A stretch of 12,168 nt of DNA from an uncultured Pigmentiphaga sp. (GTDB taxonomy: Bacteria; Pseudomonadota; Gammaproteobacteria; Burkholderiales; Burkholderiaceae_B). Positions 1 through 7,187 of the stretch are shown here, piece after piece. The position numbers were made by a program, and so were the translations under genes. The notes beneath the pieces are model-generated. The model searched no databases, was not told the origin of the DNA, and saw nothing but the letters and a program-made list of their open reading frames with translations. How positions within the stretch are numbered: the stretch's first letter is position 1; the number at the start of each line of letters is the position of its first letter. The stretch spans positions 1 to 12,168 of the forward strand of contig CALAGD010000009.1 in the NCBI GenBank assembly GCA_937891425.1, written 5' to 3'.

Positions 1-1
1 G

Positions 2-49
2 GCGATGGCGCGTGCAACCGAGGTGCTGCGGCGTGCCGGCTGGATCTGA
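2..49 (+). CDS. C-terminal end of an unidentified protein (partial, 5' end outside window)
   Basis: An open frame enters from the left edge and ends with TGA at 47-49. The visible tail reads AMARATEVLRRAGWI, an alanine/arginine-rich helix-like ending typical of many cytoplasmic enzymes. Fifteen residues are too few to name a family. It lies 45 bp upstream of the epimerase-like gene on the same strand, so the two could be co-transcribed. A second frame is open to a TAG at 55-57, but its translation (rich in Cys, Arg and Gly) looks less like protein. The call rests only on reading frame and composition. Confidence 0.45.
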   Translation, partial: AMARATEVLRRAGWI

Positions 50-94
50 TCCGGTAGTGCGTGACAGCCCTTCTTTACCTTTGCAGAGGTGTGC

Positions 95-1012
95 ATGAGC
101 AAGCAGGAAGTCGTCCTGGTTACGGGCATCACGGGTCTGATCGGGGCCGCTGTCGTGCAGCGCTTGCGCGCGCAAGGCGTGGCAGTCGTGGGGATGGACC
201 GCACCGCGCCGGTGAATGCCGACTATCCGGTGATCACCCACGAACTGCCGGGGCCGCACCGCTGGCATGAGGTGGTCGTGCGCTACGGTGTGACGCGCAT
301 CGTGCATGCCGGCGGAGTGTCGGGCCCCATGCTGTTGCGCGACGATCCGGCACGTGTCTGCGACATCAACCTGCAGGCGGTGGTAGATGCACTGGAGGTC
401 TGTCGCATCCATGGCATCCGGCGCATGGTGTGGTTCTCGTCGATCAACGCTTACGGCGAGCACCCGATAGATGCCGTAGTCGACGAGTCGTTTCCGCTTC
501 GCCCGACAACCGTCTACGGTGCGACCAAAGCGGCAGGCGAGGCACTTGTTGGCGCATACCACGCAGAGCACGGCGTGGACGCGGTTGCCTTGCGCGTGGC
601 CTCCTGCTATGGCCCGGGCCGGACGACGGCCTGTCTCATCCGTACACTGGTCGAGGATGGTCTCGCAGGGCGCGTCACACGCGTTGGTCGGGCCTCGAAT
701 CGCACCCGTCAGTTCATCCACATCGACGACGTGGTCGACGGAATCCTGGGGGCCCTGCACGCGGCCGAGCTGGGGCAACGTTCCTACAACATCGCTCCGG
801 GCAGGGTGCAAACCCTCGATGAAATCGTGGCGGCGGTCAGACTGTCGGTACCCGCAGCGGCGGTCGAAGTCTGCGACGATGGCATGGTCTGGAACACGTT
901 TCCCCTGGGCCGGTTGTCGATCGACGCCGCACGCCGTGACTTTGGTTTCCAGCCGCGAGTGGCGCTCGAAACCGGCGTGCGCCGCTTGCGTGACGCCCTG
1001 GTCGGAGGCTAG
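95..1012 (+). CDS. NAD-dependent epimerase/dehydratase family protein (extended SDR)
   Basis: A 305-residue extended short-chain dehydrogenase/reductase, probably cytosolic and NAD(P)-dependent, acting on a nucleotide sugar or sugar-acid type substrate. The N-terminus carries the Rossmann dinucleotide motif GITGLIG (residues 11-17) after a hydrophobic beta strand. The active site is complete: FSSINAYG with Ser115/116, and YGATK with Tyr141 and Lys145. RQFIHIDDVV further on is the usual extended-SDR strand before the C-terminal substrate domain, and the length fits the family. I chose the ATG at 95 because AGAGG at 85-89 sits five bases upstream; a GTG at 89 would add two residues but overlaps that ribosome binding site. 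The substrate cannot be read from sequence. It may be co-transcribed with the gene ending at 49. Family call is firm, specific function open. Confidence 0.85.
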   Translation: MSKQEVVLVTGITGLIGAAVVQRLRAQGVAVVGMDRTAPVNADYPVITHELPGPHRWHEVVVRYGVTRIVHAGGVSGPMLLRDDPARVCDINLQAVVDALEVCRIHGIRRMVWFSSINAYGEHPIDAVVDESFPLRPTTVYGATKAAGEALVGAYHAEHGVDAVALRVASCYGPGRTTACLIRTLVEDGLAGRVTRVGRASNRTRQFIHIDDVVDGILGALHAAELGQRSYNIAPGRVQTLDEIVAAVRLSVPAAAVEVCDDGMVWNTFPLGRLSIDAARRDFGFQPRVALETGVRRLRDALVGG

Positions 1013-1098
1013 CGCGGCCACACCTGGCGCATGCTCACGGGTTGCTGTGCCACGCCGGTGCGCACGCGCAGATCGCGAAATGCACCGCGACTTGGCGG

Positions 1099-1104
1099 TA
1101 TGAT
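1099..1104 (+). promoter_or_regulatory. Candidate -10 element TATGAT for ispD, possibly leaderless
   Basis: TATGAT differs from the sigma-70 -10 consensus at one position and ends six bases before the ispD ATG. A start site about seven bases downstream would fall on or next to the A of that ATG. There is no recognisable -35 at 16-18 bp spacing and no TG extension, so the promoter call is tentative. No Shine-Dalgarno sequence precedes the ATG, which agrees with leaderless initiation. This is an inference from spacing. Confidence 0.35.
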
Positions 1105-1110
1105 CCGCCC

Positions 1111-1887
1111 ATGCAAAAACTTCATGTTCCCAGCACGCCCCGCATCGTGGCCATCGTGCCCGCCGCGGGCATCGGTTCACGCGCTGTCGCCACGTCATCA
1201 CCTGGGCAGTCGCTGCAGGCAGCGACCCGCGCAGCCGCCCCGTTGCCCAAGCAGTATCGATTGATCCATGGCCGGCCCATGCTGTGGTGGTCCGTCCGTG
1301 CTCTCTTGCAGGACGAGCGTATCCGGGAGGTGGTGGTCGGCGTGGGCCGGCAAGATCCGTACGTTGTTGCCGCGCTCGAAGGCCTTCATCGTGTGCGCTG
1401 GCTCGAGACGGGCGGGCCCAGCCGTTACGCCACCGTGCGCAACACGCTTCAGGAGTGCGGCATCGACGACGACGGTTGGGTGCTGGTGCACGACGCGGCC
1501 CGGCCGGGTCTGCCGGGATCGGCCCTGCGCGCCCTGATCGACGCCTGTCTGCCGGATGAAGTGGGTGGACTGCTGGCACTTCCGGTAGCCGACACGCTCA
1601 AGCACGATATGGCTCTCCAGAATGGTGAGGCAAACGGCCCACCGGCGCGCGTGGCGCGTACGGTCGCGCGCGAACATCTGTGGCAGGCCCAGACGCCGCA
1701 GATGTTTCGGGCCGGTCTGTTGCGCCGCGCGTTCGCCGAGATGGACCGGCTCGGCCTGGAACCAACCGACGAGGCTGGCAGCATCGAAAACCTCGGCCTG
1801 CAGCCGCTGCTGGTGCAGGGTTCTCTGATAAATTTCAAGGTCACCTGGCCCCAGGACTTCGAATGGATGGAAAAATGGCTTCAATAG
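1111..1887 (+). CDS. ispD: 2-C-methyl-D-erythritol 4-phosphate cytidylyltransferase
   Basis: Third enzyme of the MEP isoprenoid pathway: it transfers CMP from CTP to methylerythritol 4-phosphate, giving CDP-ME, in the cytosol. The 258-residue product has the nucleotide-binding loop VPAAGIGSR (16-24), the PKQY motif (46-49), VLVHDAARP (124-132), the R187 region RTVAREHLW, TDEAGSIE (219-226) and NFKVTWP (241-247). R24, K47, R187 and K243 match the E. coli catalytic residues R20, K27, R157 and K213. Between R24 and K47 there are about 16 more residues than in E. coli IspD. The ATG at 1111 was chosen because the homologous region begins right after it; the frame is open further upstream to 1042 but that extension has no family character. 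The stop lies inside the start of ispF, so the two are translationally linked. Confidence 0.96.
   Translation: MQKLHVPSTPRIVAIVPAAGIGSRAVATSSPGQSLQAATRAAAPLPKQYRLIHGRPMLWWSVRALLQDERIREVVVGVGRQDPYVVAALEGLHRVRWLETGGPSRYATVRNTLQECGIDDDGWVLVHDAARPGLPGSALRALIDACLPDEVGGLLALPVADTLKHDMALQNGEANGPPARVARTVAREHLWQAQTPQMFRAGLLRRAFAEMDRLGLEPTDEAGSIENLGLQPLLVQGSLINFKVTWPQDFEWMEKWLQ
1209..1226. repeat. 8-bp inverted repeat inside the IspD insertion
   Basis: GTCGCTGC at 1209-1216 and GCAGCGAC at 1219-1226 are perfect reverse complements separated by two bases. They fall in codons 33-39 of ispD, inside the stretch that is extra relative to E. coli IspD. It may be the footprint of the event that lengthened this loop, or chance in GC-rich DNA. 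Confidence 0.5.
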
Positions 1888-2378
1888 CAGGACGCATACG
1901 TGTGGGGCAAGGCTATGATGTGCATGCCCTGGTGGCGGGCAGGCCGCTCATCATTGGCGGTGTCCACATCCCGTACGACAAGGGTCTGGCCGGGCATTCC
2001 GATGCCGACGTATTGCTGCACGCCATCACCGACGCCTTGCTGGGCGCCGCAGGACTGGGCGACATCGGGCACCATTTTCCCGATACCGATCCGCGCTGGG
2101 CGGGCGCCGACAGTCGGCACCTGCTGCGGCTGGCGTACGCGCGGGTCCGTGAAGCGGGTTGGGAAGTCGGCAATGTCGACGCTACCGTGCATGCCCAGGC
2201 ACCCAGGATCGGACCGCATGCTCCTGCGATGCAGGCGAACATCGCGCAAGACCTGCAGCTGGCCGACCTGGCCTGCGTGAACATCAAGGCCAAGACCAAC
2301 GAATCGCTGGGCTTTCTGGGGCGCAAGGAGGGCATCGCGGCTACCGCGGTCGTGCTCATCATGCGTTCGTCAGCCTGA
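1875..2378 (+). CDS. ispF: 2-C-methyl-D-erythritol 2,4-cyclodiphosphate synthase
   Basis: Fifth MEP-pathway enzyme: a trimeric Zn-dependent lyase that cyclises CDP-ME 2-phosphate to ME-2,4-cyclodiphosphate with loss of CMP. The 167-residue product has GQGYDVH (11-17; D15 and H17 are metal ligands), HSDADVLLHAI (41-51; H49 metal ligand), GDIGHHFPDTDP (62-73) and KTNESLGFLGRKEGIA near the C-terminus, the CMP-binding segment. Length fits the family. Two in-frame ATGs, 1863 and 1875, are possible; 1875 gives an N-terminus closer to relatives and has GGA just upstream. Either start lies within the 3' end of ispD (13-bp overlap for 1875), so translation is likely coupled. The ispDF pairing is common in bacteria, and IspD and IspF are fused in some. 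Confidence 0.95.
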   Translation: MASIAGRIRVGQGYDVHALVAGRPLIIGGVHIPYDKGLAGHSDADVLLHAITDALLGAAGLGDIGHHFPDTDPRWAGADSRHLLRLAYARVREAGWEVGNVDATVHAQAPRIGPHAPAMQANIAQDLQLADLACVNIKAKTNESLGFLGRKEGIAATAVVLIMRSSA

Positions 2379-2418
2379 GCATCGTATTCACGCCCGCCGG
2401 AGGCACTCCCGCGGTCGC

Positions 2419-2424
2419 TATACT
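2419..2424 (+). promoter_or_regulatory. Weak candidate -10 element TATACT before bdhA
   Basis: TATACT lies 35 bp upstream of the bdhA start codon in the 81-bp gap after ispF. No good -35 is found at normal spacing. It may give bdhA its own promoter, or bdhA may be read through from ispDF. Confidence 0.3.
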
Positions 2425-2459
2425 GAATCCCCCGAAACTCACCACATGACAGGTGTCTC

Positions 2460-3257
2460 ATGTTGCCAGCCAGATTCTTGCAAGGCAGGTCGGCGCTAGT
2501 TACAGGCTCAACCAGCGGCATCGGCCTGGCCTGTGCCCGGGCCTTGGCCAGCCAAGGTGCCAACATTACGCTCAACGGTTTCGGGAATGCCGCCGAAATC
2601 GAACGCATGCGTGCTGAAATTGCCAAAGAGTTCGGCGTCGAAGTGCGCTACTCACCGGCCGACATGACCCGGCCCGATGACATCGTGGCCATGGTGCATG
2701 ACGCGCAGGCCGAGTTCGGAGCGCTCGACATCCTCGTCAACAATGCCGGCATCCAGCACGTCGCGCCCGTTGAAGACTTTCCGCCTGAGAAGTGGGATGC
2801 CATCATCGCCATCAACCTTTCGTCGGCATTCCATACCACCCGTGCCGCGATTCGTGGCATGAAGGCGCGCGGCTGGGGGCGCATCATCAACACCGCTTCC
2901 GCGCATGCCCTGGTCGCATCACCGTACAAGGTTGCCTACGTGGCCGCCAAACACGGCATTGCCGGGCTCACCAAGACCATCGCGCTGGAAGTCGCGCAGG
3001 ACGGCATCACGGTGAACGCCATCTGTCCGGGATACGTCTGGACACCTCTGGTAGAACGCCAGATCCCAGACACCGCGCGGGCACGCGGCATTTCCGAAGA
3101 GGAAGTGAAGCGCAACGTACTGCTTGCAGCCCAGCCTACGCGCGAGTTCGTCGGCGTGGACGAGGTGGCCAGCCTGGCGTTATACCTGTGCAGCGATGCC
3201 GCGCGCTCCATTACCGGCGCCATGCTGACGGTCGACGGCGGCTGGACGGCTGCCTGA
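2460..3257 (+). CDS. bdhA: D-3-hydroxybutyrate dehydrogenase (classical SDR)
   Basis: NAD-dependent cytosolic enzyme interconverting (R)-3-hydroxybutyrate and acetoacetate, used to consume polyhydroxybutyrate or external hydroxybutyrate. The 265-residue product has TGSTSGIG (15-22) for NAD binding, NNAG (94-97), and the tetrad N119, S147, Y160, K164. The substrate-carboxylate residues described for Pseudomonas fragi HBDH (Gln94, His144, Lys152, Gln196) all occur here with a constant offset of five: Q99, H149, K157, Q201. The catalytic Ser, Tyr and Lys show the same offset. That makes the substrate assignment much stronger than a bare SDR match. The segments HALVASPYK and CPGYVWTPLVERQIPD are also characteristic. 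Start at 2460 is supported by AGG at 2451-2453, six bases upstream. It sits 81 bp after ispF with no pathway link evident. Confidence 0.93.
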   Translation: MLPARFLQGRSALVTGSTSGIGLACARALASQGANITLNGFGNAAEIERMRAEIAKEFGVEVRYSPADMTRPDDIVAMVHDAQAEFGALDILVNNAGIQHVAPVEDFPPEKWDAIIAINLSSAFHTTRAAIRGMKARGWGRIINTASAHALVASPYKVAYVAAKHGIAGLTKTIALEVAQDGITVNAICPGYVWTPLVERQIPDTARARGISEEEVKRNVLLAAQPTREFVGVDEVASLALYLCSDAARSITGAMLTVDGGWTAA

Positions 3258-3264
3258 TCCGGCC

Positions 3265-3293
3265 GGGACGTCGCCGCTGTGGCCAGGCGTCCC
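3265..3293 (+). terminator. Possible stem-loop downstream of bdhA
   Basis: GGGACG (3265-3270) and CGTCCC (3288-3293) are perfect complements, with a short inner GCC/GGC pairing possible. It begins eight bases after the bdhA stop codon. There is no T-run after it, so it is at best an atypical terminator or an mRNA-end structure. Confidence 0.3.
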
Positions 3294-3380
3294 AATCGCA
3301 TCGGGCACGCGTTTGCCCATTCACAACCCTACGAGGAACTGCGCGCATTGGTGTGCGCCACCATCGGTCAGACATTTGCC

Positions 3381-4160
3381 ATGCTTTACGTCATTTCTCC
3401 TGCCAAAACGCTCGACTACGAATCGCCGGTCGAGATGAGTGACGCGACCCATCCCCTGTTCGTGGAACAGGCAGCCGAGCTCATCGAGGTGCTGAAACGC
3501 AAGAGCCCGGAAGAGATTTCGGAGCTGATGTCGCTGAGTCCGGCGCTCACTGCGCTCAACGTCCGGCGCTTCCAGGAATGGAGGCCGGAGTTCTCGGCCG
3601 AGACGGCGCGTCCAGCGGTACTCACGTTCAACGGGGATGTCTACGAAGGGCTCGACGCGCGTTCACTTTCCCGCACCGATCTGGACTGGGCCCAGGAGCA
3701 CCTGGTCATCCTTAGCGGTTTGTACGGGGTGTTGCGGCCGCTCGACCTGATGCGACCCTACCGCCTGGAAATGGGTACCCGTCTGAAAGTTGGCAGGGCG
3801 CGCAACTTGTACGAGTTCTGGGGCGACCGGCTGGCGCACTACATCAGCGAGCGGCTGCAGCAGCAGGGCGGTGAACCCATCCTGGTGAACGTGGCATCCG
3901 AGGAATATTTCAAGTCGGTGCGCCGTCCCGCGCTGAAGGCGCGCGTCATCCAGTGCGTGTTCGAAGACTGGAAGAGCGGCACCTACAAGGTGATCAGCTT
4001 CCACGCCAAACGCGCGCGCGGGCTGCTGGTGCGTTTTGCCGTACAGAACCGCATCGACCAGCCCGCCGGCCTGTGCGATTTCAACCTCGAAGGTTATGCG
4101 TTTGCCGCCGAGGCATCGGACAACGACCGCCTGGTCTTCCGGCGCAAGCAGGCCGGGTAG
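3381..4160 (+). CDS. yaaA: Peroxide stress protein YaaA (UPF0246/DUF328 family)
   Basis: Cytosolic protein of the YaaA family. In E. coli, YaaA is induced by OxyR under peroxide stress and limits intracellular free iron, so reducing Fenton damage; family members also bind DNA. The 259-residue product matches the usual length (about 257-258) and has the family signatures: MLYVISPAKTLDY at the N-terminus, FNGDVYEGL (83-91), ILSGLYGVLRPLDLM (110-124), PYRLEMGT (126-133), NLYEFW (142-147), NVASEEYF (170-177), and the basic KRARGLLVRF segment near 210-219. The frame is open upstream to 3279, but the family N-terminus fixes the ATG at 3381. No strong Shine-Dalgarno precedes it, and I see no recognisable OxyR site in the 123-bp upstream gap. 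It converges on pntB. Confidence 0.94.
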   Translation: MLYVISPAKTLDYESPVEMSDATHPLFVEQAAELIEVLKRKSPEEISELMSLSPALTALNVRRFQEWRPEFSAETARPAVLTFNGDVYEGLDARSLSRTDLDWAQEHLVILSGLYGVLRPLDLMRPYRLEMGTRLKVGRARNLYEFWGDRLAHYISERLQQQGGEPILVNVASEEYFKSVRRPALKARVIQCVFEDWKSGTYKVISFHAKRARGLLVRFAVQNRIDQPAGLCDFNLEGYAFAAEASDNDRLVFRRKQAG

Positions 4161-4185
4161 TTCAGGGTCTGCACATCGGTCCCAC

Positions 4186-4220
4186 GCCGACCAGCGCCCG
4201 CAAGGCAGGCACTGGTCGGC
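4186..4220. terminator. Candidate bidirectional terminator between yaaA and pntB
   Basis: GCCGACCAG at 4186-4194 and CTGGTCGGC at 4212-4220 form a perfect 9-bp inverted repeat with a 17-base loop that can pair further (GCC with GGC). It occupies the 66-bp gap between convergent genes, where a shared terminator is expected. Neither side has a U-tract, so intrinsic termination by the classical mechanism is uncertain. Confidence 0.5.
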
Positions 4221-4226
4221 AAGACA

Positions 4227-5669
4227 CTACTCCAGCGCCTTCACCATGTCTTCGACGACCTTCTTGGCGTCGCCGAACACCATCATGGTCTTGTCCATGT
4301 AGAACAGTTCGTTGTCGAGGCCAGCGTAGCCCGACGCCATCGAGCGTTTGTTCACGATCACGGTGCGCGCCTTGTACGCTTCCAGGATAGGCATGCCTGC
4401 GATCGGCGACTTCGGATCATGTGCGGCCGGGTTGACCACGTCGTTGGCGCCCAGTACCAGCACGACGTCGGTCTGGCTGAACTCGGGGTTGATGTCCTCC
4501 ATTTCGAACACCTGGTCGTACGGCACTTCGGCTTCCGCCAGCAGTACGTTCATGTGGCCCGGCATCCGGCCAGCTACCGGGTGAATCGCGTACCGCACCT
4601 GAACGCCCAGCCCCGCGAGCTTGTCCGCCAGCTCCTTGAGGGCGTGCTGCGCGCGCGCCACCGCCAGCCCGTAGCCGGGCACGATGATGACGCTTTCAGC
4701 GTTGCTCAGCAGGAAGGCAGCATCCTCGGCGCTGCCCGACTTCACCGTGCGTTCAGCCGTGGAGGCACCGGTCTCGGCCTTCTCGCCGCCGAAGCCGCCC
4801 AGTATCACGTTGAAGAACGAGCGGTTCATGGCGCGGCACATGATGTACGACAGGATCGCGCCGCTCGAGCCGACCAGCGAACCGGCGATGATCAGCATGG
4901 CATTGTTCAGCGAGAAGCCAATTCCCGCGGCCGCCCAGCCGGAGTAGCTGTTCAGCATGGACACCACCACCGGCATGTCGGCTCCTCCGATGGGAATGAT
5001 GATCAGCACGCCAAGCACGAACGCAATGATGGCCATGAGCACGAACGGCAGCCATGCCTGCGTGCACACGAACCAGATACCGCAGCCAATCATGACCAGC
5101 GCAAGCAGCAGGTTCAGCAGGTGCTGCCCCGTGAACACCACGGGTGCGCCCTGAAACAGGCGGAACTTGTACTTGCCCGACAGTTTCCCGAAGGCGATCA
5201 CCGACCCGGAAAACGTGATGGCCCCCACAAATGTTCCAATGAACAGTTCGACCAGGTTGCCGGTGGGAATGCGCATGCCTGCGGCCGGGACCAGCCCGAA
5301 CGCCTGCGGTTCGGCCACGACGGCGACCGCGATGCATACTGCGGCCAGACCGATCATGCTGTGCATGAACGCCACCAGCTCCGGCATCTTGGTCATTTCA
5401 ACGCGCAGGGCAAGCTGCGCGCCGAAGACCCCCCCTATCAGCAACCCGAGGATGACCCAGCCGAGCCCGGAGGTCACGTTGACCTCCGGGAGGGATGTGC
5501 CCAGGGAATAGATGAGCGCCGCCGTGGTCAGGATGGCGATGGTCATGCCGACCATGCCGAACACGTTGCCCGCCCGTGAGGTTGCAGGATGCGAGAGACC
5601 TTTGAGCGCCTGGATGAAACATACCGAGGCGACCAGATAGAGCAAGGTCACTACATTTGCCGAAAGCAT
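4227..5669 (-). CDS. pntB: NAD(P) transhydrogenase subunit beta (membrane and NADP-binding domains)
   Basis: Beta subunit of the proton-translocating transhydrogenase. It forms most of the membrane proton channel (domain II) and the NADP(H) domain (III); the complex uses the proton gradient to reduce NADP+ with NADH. The 480-residue product has about eight or nine hydrophobic helices over residues 1-280, with H103 in FMHSMIGL corresponding to the E. coli beta-His91 proton-path residue, and GGADMPVVVSMLNSYSGW (228-245), the highly conserved loop before domain III. Domain III shows GYGLAVARAQ (332-341), HPVAGRMPGHMNV (363-375), GANDVVNPAA (407-416) and KRSMASGYAG (441-450). Start at 5669 is preceded by AGGAG (5683-5679). 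The frame continues upstream to 6074, but that part overlaps pntAB and is not coding. It lies 77 bp after pntAB. Confidence 0.96.
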   Translation of the reverse strand: MLSANVVTLLYLVASVCFIQALKGLSHPATSRAGNVFGMVGMTIAILTTAALIYSLGTSLPEVNVTSGLGWVILGLLIGGVFGAQLALRVEMTKMPELVAFMHSMIGLAAVCIAVAVVAEPQAFGLVPAAGMRIPTGNLVELFIGTFVGAITFSGSVIAFGKLSGKYKFRLFQGAPVVFTGQHLLNLLLALVMIGCGIWFVCTQAWLPFVLMAIIAFVLGVLIIIPIGGADMPVVVSMLNSYSGWAAAGIGFSLNNAMLIIAGSLVGSSGAILSYIMCRAMNRSFFNVILGGFGGEKAETGASTAERTVKSGSAEDAAFLLSNAESVIIVPGYGLAVARAQHALKELADKLAGLGVQVRYAIHPVAGRMPGHMNVLLAEAEVPYDQVFEMEDINPEFSQTDVVLVLGANDVVNPAAHDPKSPIAGMPILEAYKARTVIVNKRSMASGYAGLDNELFYMDKTMMVFGDAKKVVEDMVKALE

Positions 5670-5746
5670 TGTTCTTGTCTCCTGGCGCGGATCGGCAATC
5701 GCCGGTGCGCCTGTATTCGTTCGGAATTGCTCTTGCCGTGTGCTTC

Positions 5747-6061
5747 TTACTTGTCTTCCGACGCGGCTTTTCGCTCCTTCTTTCTGAACATCTCCAGCAT
5801 GCGCCGGGTGACCAGGAAGCCGCCAAACACGTTGACCGCCGCCAGCGCAACGGCCAGCACCCCCATCAATTTCGCGAGGCTCCCGGTAGTGAGCGCTGCG
5901 GCCAGCATGGCACCGACGATGACAATGGCGGAAATGGCATTGGTGACTGCCATGAGGGGCGTGTGCAGAGCGGGCGTCACATTCCACACCACGTGGTAGC
6001 CCACATACACCGCGAGCACAAAAATGATCAGGTTGATGATGATGGGATCGATCACATCCAT
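5747..6061 (-). CDS. pntAB: NAD(P) transhydrogenase subunit alpha part 2 (membrane anchor)
   Basis: Small membrane subunit supplying the alpha-side helices of transhydrogenase domain II. It corresponds to the C-terminal part of E. coli PntA, here encoded separately as in Rhodospirillum rubrum. The 104-residue product has three predicted membrane helices at about 8-26, 38-57 and 64-85, and the family-typical TPLMAVTNAISAIVIVG segment (34-50), followed by GGFLVTRRMLEMFRKK with a basic tail. The ATG at 6061 follows the pntAA stop after two bases, and GGAG inside the end of pntAA acts as its ribosome binding site, so translation of the two alpha parts is closely coupled. The frame is open to 6097, but that would run into pntAA and lacks support. 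Confidence 0.94.
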   Translation of the reverse strand: MDVIDPIIINLIIFVLAVYVGYHVVWNVTPALHTPLMAVTNAISAIVIVGAMLAAALTTGSLAKLMGVLAVALAAVNVFGGFLVTRRMLEMFRKKERKAASEDK

Positions 6062-6063
6062 GG

Positions 6064-7182
6064 TCAGGCTCCATGCACCAGTCGACCGCCTTCGCACATC
6101 AGGCAGGCAGCCACGATCTCGTCGTCACGCCGGATGTCCAGCGTGCCTTCCCGGGTGGTTATCAGTTTCAGGAACTCGAGCAGATTGCGCGCGTACAGGG
6201 CCGACGCATCACTGGCGAGCATCGCGGGCAAGTTGCGCGGCGCCAATATGGTGACGCCGCGATGCTCGATCACCTCGTCGGCGCGTGACAGGGGACAGTT
6301 GCCGCCACGCTCGATGGCCAGGTCGACGATCACTGACCCCGGGCGCATCTGCTCCACCGTCTCGGCGGAAATCAGAATGGGGGCGGGGCGGCCAGGAATG
6401 AGGGCGGTCGTAATGATGATGTCAGCCTGCCGGCACCGCTCGGCGACCTTCGTCGCCTGGCGCTTCATCCAGGCTTCCGGCATGGGGCGGGCATAGCCGC
6501 CGACGCCCTCCGCAATCTCGCGCTCTTCGTCGGTTTCATACGGTACATCGATGAACCTGGCACCCAGCGATTCGACCTGCTCGCGTGCAGCCGGACGCAC
6601 GTCCGAAGCTTCCACCACGGCGCCCAGCCGTTTTGCCGTGGCGATGGCCTGCAGGCCCGCCACCCCGGCGCCGAGCACCACGACGCGCGCGGCCTTGACC
6701 GTGCCCGCCGCGGTCATCAGCATGGGAATGAACCGTCCGTAGTGGTGTGCCGCCAGCAGGACCGCCTTGTAGCCGGCTATATTGGCCTGCGACGACAGGA
6801 CATCCAGCGCTTGCGCGCGCGTGATGCGCGGAGCGGCCTCCAGCGCAAACGCCGTGATGCCGTGTTGCGCCAGCCGCTGCAGACCTTCCTTGTCGAAGGG
6901 GTCGAGCATGCCGATGAGCACGGAACCGGATTGCATGCGGGCGAGTTCGTCGGCGTCGGGCGCGCGCACTTTCAGCACGATGTCGGCACCCAGTGCGCCG
7001 GCGCGATCGACCAGTGTGGCTCCGGCGGTGGCATAGGCCTCGTCGGTATAATGTGCCCGTAAGCCAGCTTGCGTCTCCACCAGAACCTCATGGCCCAACC
7101 CCACCATTTTCTTGACGGTTTCTGGTGTGGCAGCCACGCGTGCCTCGCCCGCCCGGCTTTCGAGCGGGATTCCTATGCGCAT
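6064..7182 (-). CDS. pntAA: NAD(P) transhydrogenase subunit alpha part 1 (NAD(H)-binding domain I)
   Basis: Soluble NAD(H)-binding domain I of the proton-translocating transhydrogenase, attached to the cytoplasmic face of the membrane complex and exchanging hydride with PntB domain III. The 372-residue product begins MRIGIPLE and shares the alanine dehydrogenase/PntA fold. R119, Q124, D127 and S130 in the segment RITRAQALDVLSSQ reproduce the spacing of the R. rubrum domain I residues R127, Q132, D135 and S138 that contact NADH and nicotinamide. GAGVAG (171-176) and EASDVR (191-196; D194 binds ribose) mark the NAD Rossmann fold. Start at 7182 has a full AAGGAGG ribosome binding site (7194-7188) five bases away. 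It is the first gene of the pntAA-pntAB-pntB operon and divergent from nudJ. Confidence 0.96.
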   Translation of the reverse strand: MRIGIPLESRAGEARVAATPETVKKMVGLGHEVLVETQAGLRAHYTDEAYATAGATLVDRAGALGADIVLKVRAPDADELARMQSGSVLIGMLDPFDKEGLQRLAQHGITAFALEAAPRITRAQALDVLSSQANIAGYKAVLLAAHHYGRFIPMLMTAAGTVKAARVVVLGAGVAGLQAIATAKRLGAVVEASDVRPAAREQVESLGARFIDVPYETDEEREIAEGVGGYARPMPEAWMKRQATKVAERCRQADIIITTALIPGRPAPILISAETVEQMRPGSVIVDLAIERGGNCPLSRADEVIEHRGVTILAPRNLPAMLASDASALYARNLLEFLKLITTREGTLDIRRDDEIVAACLMCEGGRLVHGA

Positions 7183-7187
7183 TGAAT

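Noticed and set aside
4419..5579. 386-residue open frame on the plus strand opposite pntB
   Set aside because: It lies wholly opposite an unmistakable pntB and has the His/Arg/Gln-rich composition of a shadow frame.
5670..6074. Upstream extension of the pntB frame giving a 615-residue protein
   Set aside because: The extension overlaps pntAB in another frame and is not hydrophobic. The start at 5669 has a good ribosome binding site and the family N-terminus.
7047..7052. Consensus TATAAT on the plus strand inside pntAA
   Set aside because: There is no -35 at usual spacing, it lies in coding sequence on the opposite strand, and no gene follows closely.
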